Source of the DNA: Saprospiraceae bacterium
GTDB lineage: Bacteria > Bacteroidota > Bacteroidia > Chitinophagales > Saprospiraceae
Direction of reading: 5' to 3'
Assembly: GCA_013214355.1 (NCBI GenBank)
Contig: JABSSL010000057.1
Coordinates: forward strand, 1-45,381
Length of the DNA: 45,381 bases
In this document: piece by piece, positions 42,345-45,381 of the stretch
Layout: every line of letters starts with the position of its first letter
Position numbering within the stretch: the first letter of the stretch is position 1
Translations under genes and position numbers: made by a program
The notes under the pieces: model-generated
What the model was told of the DNA's origin: nothing
Database searches by the model: none
The model's input: only the letters and a program-made list of their open reading frames with translations

Positions 42345-44206
42345 TATGTTGCAGCTCCTGCTTCCTGACCACCCTGTTGGGCCAGCTTTGTTTCTTCTCG
42401 CTCTCTCTCCTTTAACAGGAAGAAAGGATCATTTTTGAATCTTCGCCAATCTTGCAACAACTCATTCCAAAGGCCCTCGATATCCTTTTTTTGATCATCG
42501 GATAGCGTCTGATCGTATTCTGGATGCCCTTTAATCAACCACAGATATTCTAGTAGGTTATAGCAAGTGGCAAACTGGCCGCAAGCCACCAAATGCTCAA
42601 TCATTCCTTCTTCAATCTCTTCTTGGGTAAACCAAAGCGTGGTAGCCATTGAGGCAGCTTTCGCCGCAGCATCCGACACCTTGTCACCAACGTTCTGTAG
42701 TTCTCTATGCAGTACAATGTCCGGTCGACGCTTGCTCAAATCCTCTGCTCTCAATTCATAAATAAAATTCGCAATTCTTCGGTGGTCCCAGCCTCGATCC
42801 GTGTATAATCTTTCGTAAATCAGCCGGCGCACCTGCTTCATAAAAACATCATTCACCATACTCATTACGGAGGTGAATCGATCTTCTCCCATGGGTTTTA
42901 GGACCTCAAAATTTAAGGAGGTAAAGAGTGGAACATACTTTTGATAAAAGGGCGGTACAAGATCGCCTAAACTATAGTTTTTCTTCGGACTATAATCCTT
43001 TCGACTTTTTTGCGTGAGATTGATTTCTTTACGAATTCTGGCACGTACCCACCAATAGCCCAACAGAGGGACTAGCAGCAACCCGCTTAGCAAAGCACTC
43101 AAACTAGCCACATCATTCGCCCATTTTCCTAAAACCCCATCTAGCAAGCCCAACCAAGACAGCACACAGACTACAAAGACCAAGAAGAAAAGGATTTGCC
43201 AGATGAAAAACGTTCGCTGGATTCGATTTAGCCACAAGGCTAGACGCCCAAGGTTGAGTTTTTGTAGAAATGGACTGGGTTGAGGTTGAGCAAAGCCCAA
43301 TTGCGCCATATAGGGACTCGATACGTCAGAAACAAACATCAAGTCGATCTGCTTTTCTTCCAATTTTTCCGCCGGAGGAGCTTCCCCCTCCTTCAAGTTC
43401 TTATACTTGCGCTTCAAGCGGTTGGAGCGCCGTTGCTCAGACAAAATCGCAGAATAGATGCCTTGATTATCGACAATTCCACCATCCATCAAACCTACCG
43501 GACCTTCCTGAAAGTCTTCATATTTGCAGCGTAACTCCAAGTTCTTAGCCCCTTTATAAGTAAAATCATGCGGAAAAGCCAAGGGCTCAAAGCCCGAAGG
43601 GAAACAAGAAGAGGCGGCGGCAATGTCACCTATTTTCAGTTCACGCATCTCCGCCTTGGTCAAATGCATAAATTGATTACCACACCGGCCTTCATTCTGA
43701 AAGCGGAAATACAAGCCATTCTTAAACTCAGTCGCATTGAAGATTACTTCCTCCAAATGGCAATCATCATCTTCCAAATCCACAAACATATCGAAAGTGG
43801 CTCCATCATAGAAATCCTTGTCATAGATCTGTGCAAAGGCGTTGATTAGATTCCTACGTTTATGCTCGGGCCAATTACCATCCTGGTTCAACAACTCCAA
43901 TCCTGCACTAATGAGGTCGAAATCACGCATTTTCGTGATCATCCTATTGTAAAAGGAGTCAAAGCTTTCCCCTCTTTTCAATTTAACGGCATACAAGGCT
44001 CCACAAATCGTTCCACCAGAAACGGTTGACATCACACGTACCTTATGCATCAGCGGATTACCCTGATACTGAACACGCTGCAAATAATCGAAAGTACCTA
44101 GATGAAAAGCGGCAGCACGATAACCACCACCGGAAAGCGCAATAGCAATCCTATCTAAAGGTTTTGAGGGGAGTTGGGTCGTTTGGGTTTTAGTTGACTG
44201 GTCCAT
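42344..44206 (-). CDS. Patatin-like phospholipase with central membrane helices
   Basis: The 620-residue protein has the patatin oxyanion motif ALSGGGYRAAAFHLG (residues 24-37), the nucleophile motif STVSGGT (Ser 63) and the catalytic Asp in LMDGGIVDNQG (about Asp 241). The usual first Gly of GxSxG is Thr here. After the catalytic domain, two hydrophobic stretches (FFIWQILFFLVFVVCVLSWLG and LSALLSGLLLVPLLGYWW, about 335-395) could anchor it. The remaining 225 residues are helical (MSMVNDVFMKQVRRLIYERL) and continue to a Glu/Arg-rich end. No signal peptide is seen, so the active site is probably cytoplasmic at the membrane. No cyclic-nucleotide synthase is adjacent, so there is no support for a defence role. 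Confidence 0.92.
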   Translation of the reverse strand: MDQSTKTQTTQLPSKPLDRIAIALSGGGYRAAAFHLGTFDYLQRVQYQGNPLMHKVRVMSTVSGGTICGALYAVKLKRGESFDSFYNRMITKMRDFDLISAGLELLNQDGNWPEHKRRNLINAFAQIYDKDFYDGATFDMFVDLEDDDCHLEEVIFNATEFKNGLYFRFQNEGRCGNQFMHLTKAEMRELKIGDIAAASSCFPSGFEPLAFPHDFTYKGAKNLELRCKYEDFQEGPVGLMDGGIVDNQGIYSAILSEQRRSNRLKRKYKNLKEGEAPPAEKLEEKQIDLMFVSDVSSPYMAQLGFAQPQPSPFLQKLNLGRLALWLNRIQRTFFIWQILFFLVFVVCVLSWLGLLDGVLGKWANDVASLSALLSGLLLVPLLGYWWVRARIRKEINLTQKSRKDYSPKKNYSLGDLVPPFYQKYVPLFTSLNFEVLKPMGEDRFTSVMSMVNDVFMKQVRRLIYERLYTDRGWDHRRIANFIYELRAEDLSKRRPDIVLHRELQNVGDKVSDAAAKAASMATTLWFTQEEIEEGMIEHLVACGQFATCYNLLEYLWLIKGHPEYDQTLSDDQKKDIEGLWNELLQDWRRFKNDPFFLLKEREREETKLAQQGGQEAGAAT

Positions 44207-44564
44207 GTCTTGTTATTTTGGCATTGCCAATATCGGAAAAATGCAGAGCTTCTACCAAATAGTCTTGACTTTCTGCAAGCATTATTTTACTTTTGAGGTC
44301 CCTAGAAAGAACATCAGGACACCTAACTCGATACTACACGTAACTAAAGTATTTTCCCTCCCGTACTATATTATAGCAACCTTCATCTTGTTTTCAATTG
44401 CACCTTTGACCATGGACCTGCGGTATCTGTGATTTAATATTTGTAGAAAAACACAGCCTCTCCCCACATGGTCCAACGATCGCTGAGAGCTACACCCATC
44501 CATTTTTAATGTTAAATGCAAGTGATTTTAGCAAGCACTTCATTTTTAAATTAATCCTTTGCAA
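44207..44564. other. Divergent intergenic region, 358 bases
   Basis: It lies between the patatin gene and the glycine-rich gene. A TAATATTTG sequence (44435-44443) resembles the -7 element with one extra base. I see no gene, RNA or repeat. Confidence 0.45.
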
Positions 44565-45381
44565 ATGATTAAAGCTTACACTAAGTATGGTACTGCTCGT
44601 TTCTTCCAAGGCAGTTCCGCTATGCTAGTTGCTGTTTTAGTACTTTTCTTAACTGCTTCAACAACCCTATCTAGCCAAACTGAATTAGTCTGTGATGGTA
44701 CGGTACAACGCATCGATTACAGTGGCACCTTTGTGGATTTTGTCATTCCAGAAGATCCGACTGTTGATGAAATCGAGTTTACCCTCAAGGGAGGAGATGG
44801 CGGTTTTGCCATGTTAACAAATAACTGTAAATCCAATGGTGGAGAGGGCGCTACGGTTACTGCACGATTTAAGATAGGAGAAGGTGAGGGTGCCATTCCC
44901 CGAGGAGCTACACTACGTTTTGTAGTAGGTAGGGCGGGAGAGAAAGGAACGGGAAATAATGTATTGTTCACAGGCTCCACTTATGGTGGTGGCGGTGGCG
45001 GTACGGGTCTACTGTACAAAGAAGCCGATGATCCCCTTTGGACCATAGTTGCTGTGGCGGGCGGTGGTGGTGGCGCCTATCAAGGCCGCCTAGTTGGCTT
45101 TTGTATTGACAGCAAAGAAGGACATGGCGGTCGTGACGTAGCGGCAGGAGGAGATGGCGATGGCGGTCTTAATCCCGGTGATGGCGGGACCTTTGGTGAT
45201 GGTGGACGTGCTGGTGGTTTAGCAGGTATTGAACTATCCGGTGGTGGTGGTGGATACCTAACTCGCGGTGGCGGTGTCCGCTGCAGCGGGCGAGATATCG
45301 GCCAAGGAGAGGCTGGCTACCCCGAAGGAGGAGCTGGTGGTGGAAGCGAAGGCTGTTTTGGTTTGACCTTCCGGGATGGTG
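44565..45381 (+). CDS. Glycine-rich secreted protein (partial, C-terminus off the window)
   Basis: The ATG at 44565 opens a frame to the right edge (272 codons). A signal-like hydrophobic stretch (SAMLVAVLVLFLTASTTLSSQ) is followed by a beta-rich start (DYSGTFVDFVIPEDPTVDEIEFTLKGGDGG). Long glycine-rich segments come next (STYGGGGGGTGLLYKE, VAVAGGGGGAYQG, GGDGDGGLNPGDGGTFGDGG, IELSGGGGGYLTRGGG). The pattern of aliphatic-AGGGGG and GGDGG turns resembles the glycine-rich domain of animal ALK/LTK receptors, which has bacterial homologues. Cys residues occur near the Gly blocks. Glycine codons are mixed, so it is not a simple repeat. I expect a surface or adhesion protein with further domains and perhaps a T9SS tail beyond the window; that is inference. 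Confidence 0.85.
   Translation, partial: MIKAYTKYGTARFFQGSSAMLVAVLVLFLTASTTLSSQTELVCDGTVQRIDYSGTFVDFVIPEDPTVDEIEFTLKGGDGGFAMLTNNCKSNGGEGATVTARFKIGEGEGAIPRGATLRFVVGRAGEKGTGNNVLFTGSTYGGGGGGTGLLYKEADDPLWTIVAVAGGGGGAYQGRLVGFCIDSKEGHGGRDVAAGGDGDGGLNPGDGGTFGDGGRAGGLAGIELSGGGGGYLTRGGGVRCSGRDIGQGEAGYPEGGAGGGSEGCFGLTFRDG

Noticed and set aside
42344-44206. A CBASS-type defence system with a patatin effector
   Set aside because: No nucleotide cyclase, Cap2/Cap3-like gene or other defence partner lies next to it.
44205-44432. A 75-codon plus-strand frame in the spacer before the glycine-rich gene
   Set aside because: Its translation looks random and starts against the patatin start codon.
1-45381. tRNA, rRNA, CRISPR or insertion sequence
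   Set aside because: Reading both strands I found no tRNA cloverleaf, regularly spaced repeats, transposase motif or flanking terminal repeats.

Overview
The window looks like chromosomal DNA of a Bacteroidota species, most likely of the Saprospiria/Lewinella type. This is inference from gene content, not from a marker gene. The supporting signs are a type IX secretion sorting domain on a PDZ protein, a small TonB-dependent receptor of the outer membrane beta-barrel family 3 type, a DUF5916 protein, FtsX/MacB-like permeases, LytS/LytTR regulation, peptide leaders of the GG-Bacteroidales kind, many lipoproteins with Cys lipoboxes, weak Shine-Dalgarno sites and several TAnnTTTG (-7) promoter elements. 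I see no rRNA, tRNA, CRISPR array, insertion sequence or prophage. Both ends cut genes.

Layout. 1-842 (-): a truncated gene joining an N-terminal domain resembling effector-associated domain 11 (EAD11) to membrane helices and a TonB-like region. 1225-3210 (-): a TPR sensor histidine kinase. 3494-4018 (-): two small paralogous peptides, too short for routine gene callers, each with a GG leader, a low-complexity charged core and a shared GCPPDYD tail. 4756-6964: a small Cys-pair protein, a duplicated-domain lipoprotein with a perfect terminator, and a PDZ-PDZ-T9SS protein. 7345-12248 (+): a small membrane protein, then an overlapping cytochrome-like DUF1549/DUF1553 plus DUF1501 pair. 12292-20880: two gamma-glutamyltransferase-family enzymes, one fused to a TolB-like propeller and probably in an operon with an esterase/TPR protein and a LOG-family protein; between them lies a duplicated secreted protein. 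21246-22319 (+): a LysR-type DNA-binding domain fused to a methyltransferase. 22365-26989: a TonB-dependent receptor divergent from a LytS/LytTR two-component pair.

26991-30359 (-): an Ada-like methyltransferase, a secreted YCII protein, a DUF4286 protein, a 7-TM protein, a decayed NTF2-like gene and a TetR regulator; three near-identical palindromes mark the likely TetR operators. 30551-33367 (+): a BlaI/BlaR1-type pair with two identical operators around its promoter. 33416-35763 (-): an FtsX/MacB-type permease broken by one base. 35949-40712 (-): a DUF5916 protein, an outer-membrane-barrel candidate and an LVIVD-propeller lipoprotein. 40824-45381: a DEDDh exonuclease, a lipocalin-like lipoprotein, a patatin-like lipase with membrane helices, and the start of a glycine-rich secreted protein.

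No single large multi-gene system dominates. The strongest candidates for something undescribed are the tandem GG-leader peptides, the LysR-methyltransferase fusion and the EAD11-like/TonB fusion. The TetR regulon around a decayed gene and the propeller-transferase fusion come next.
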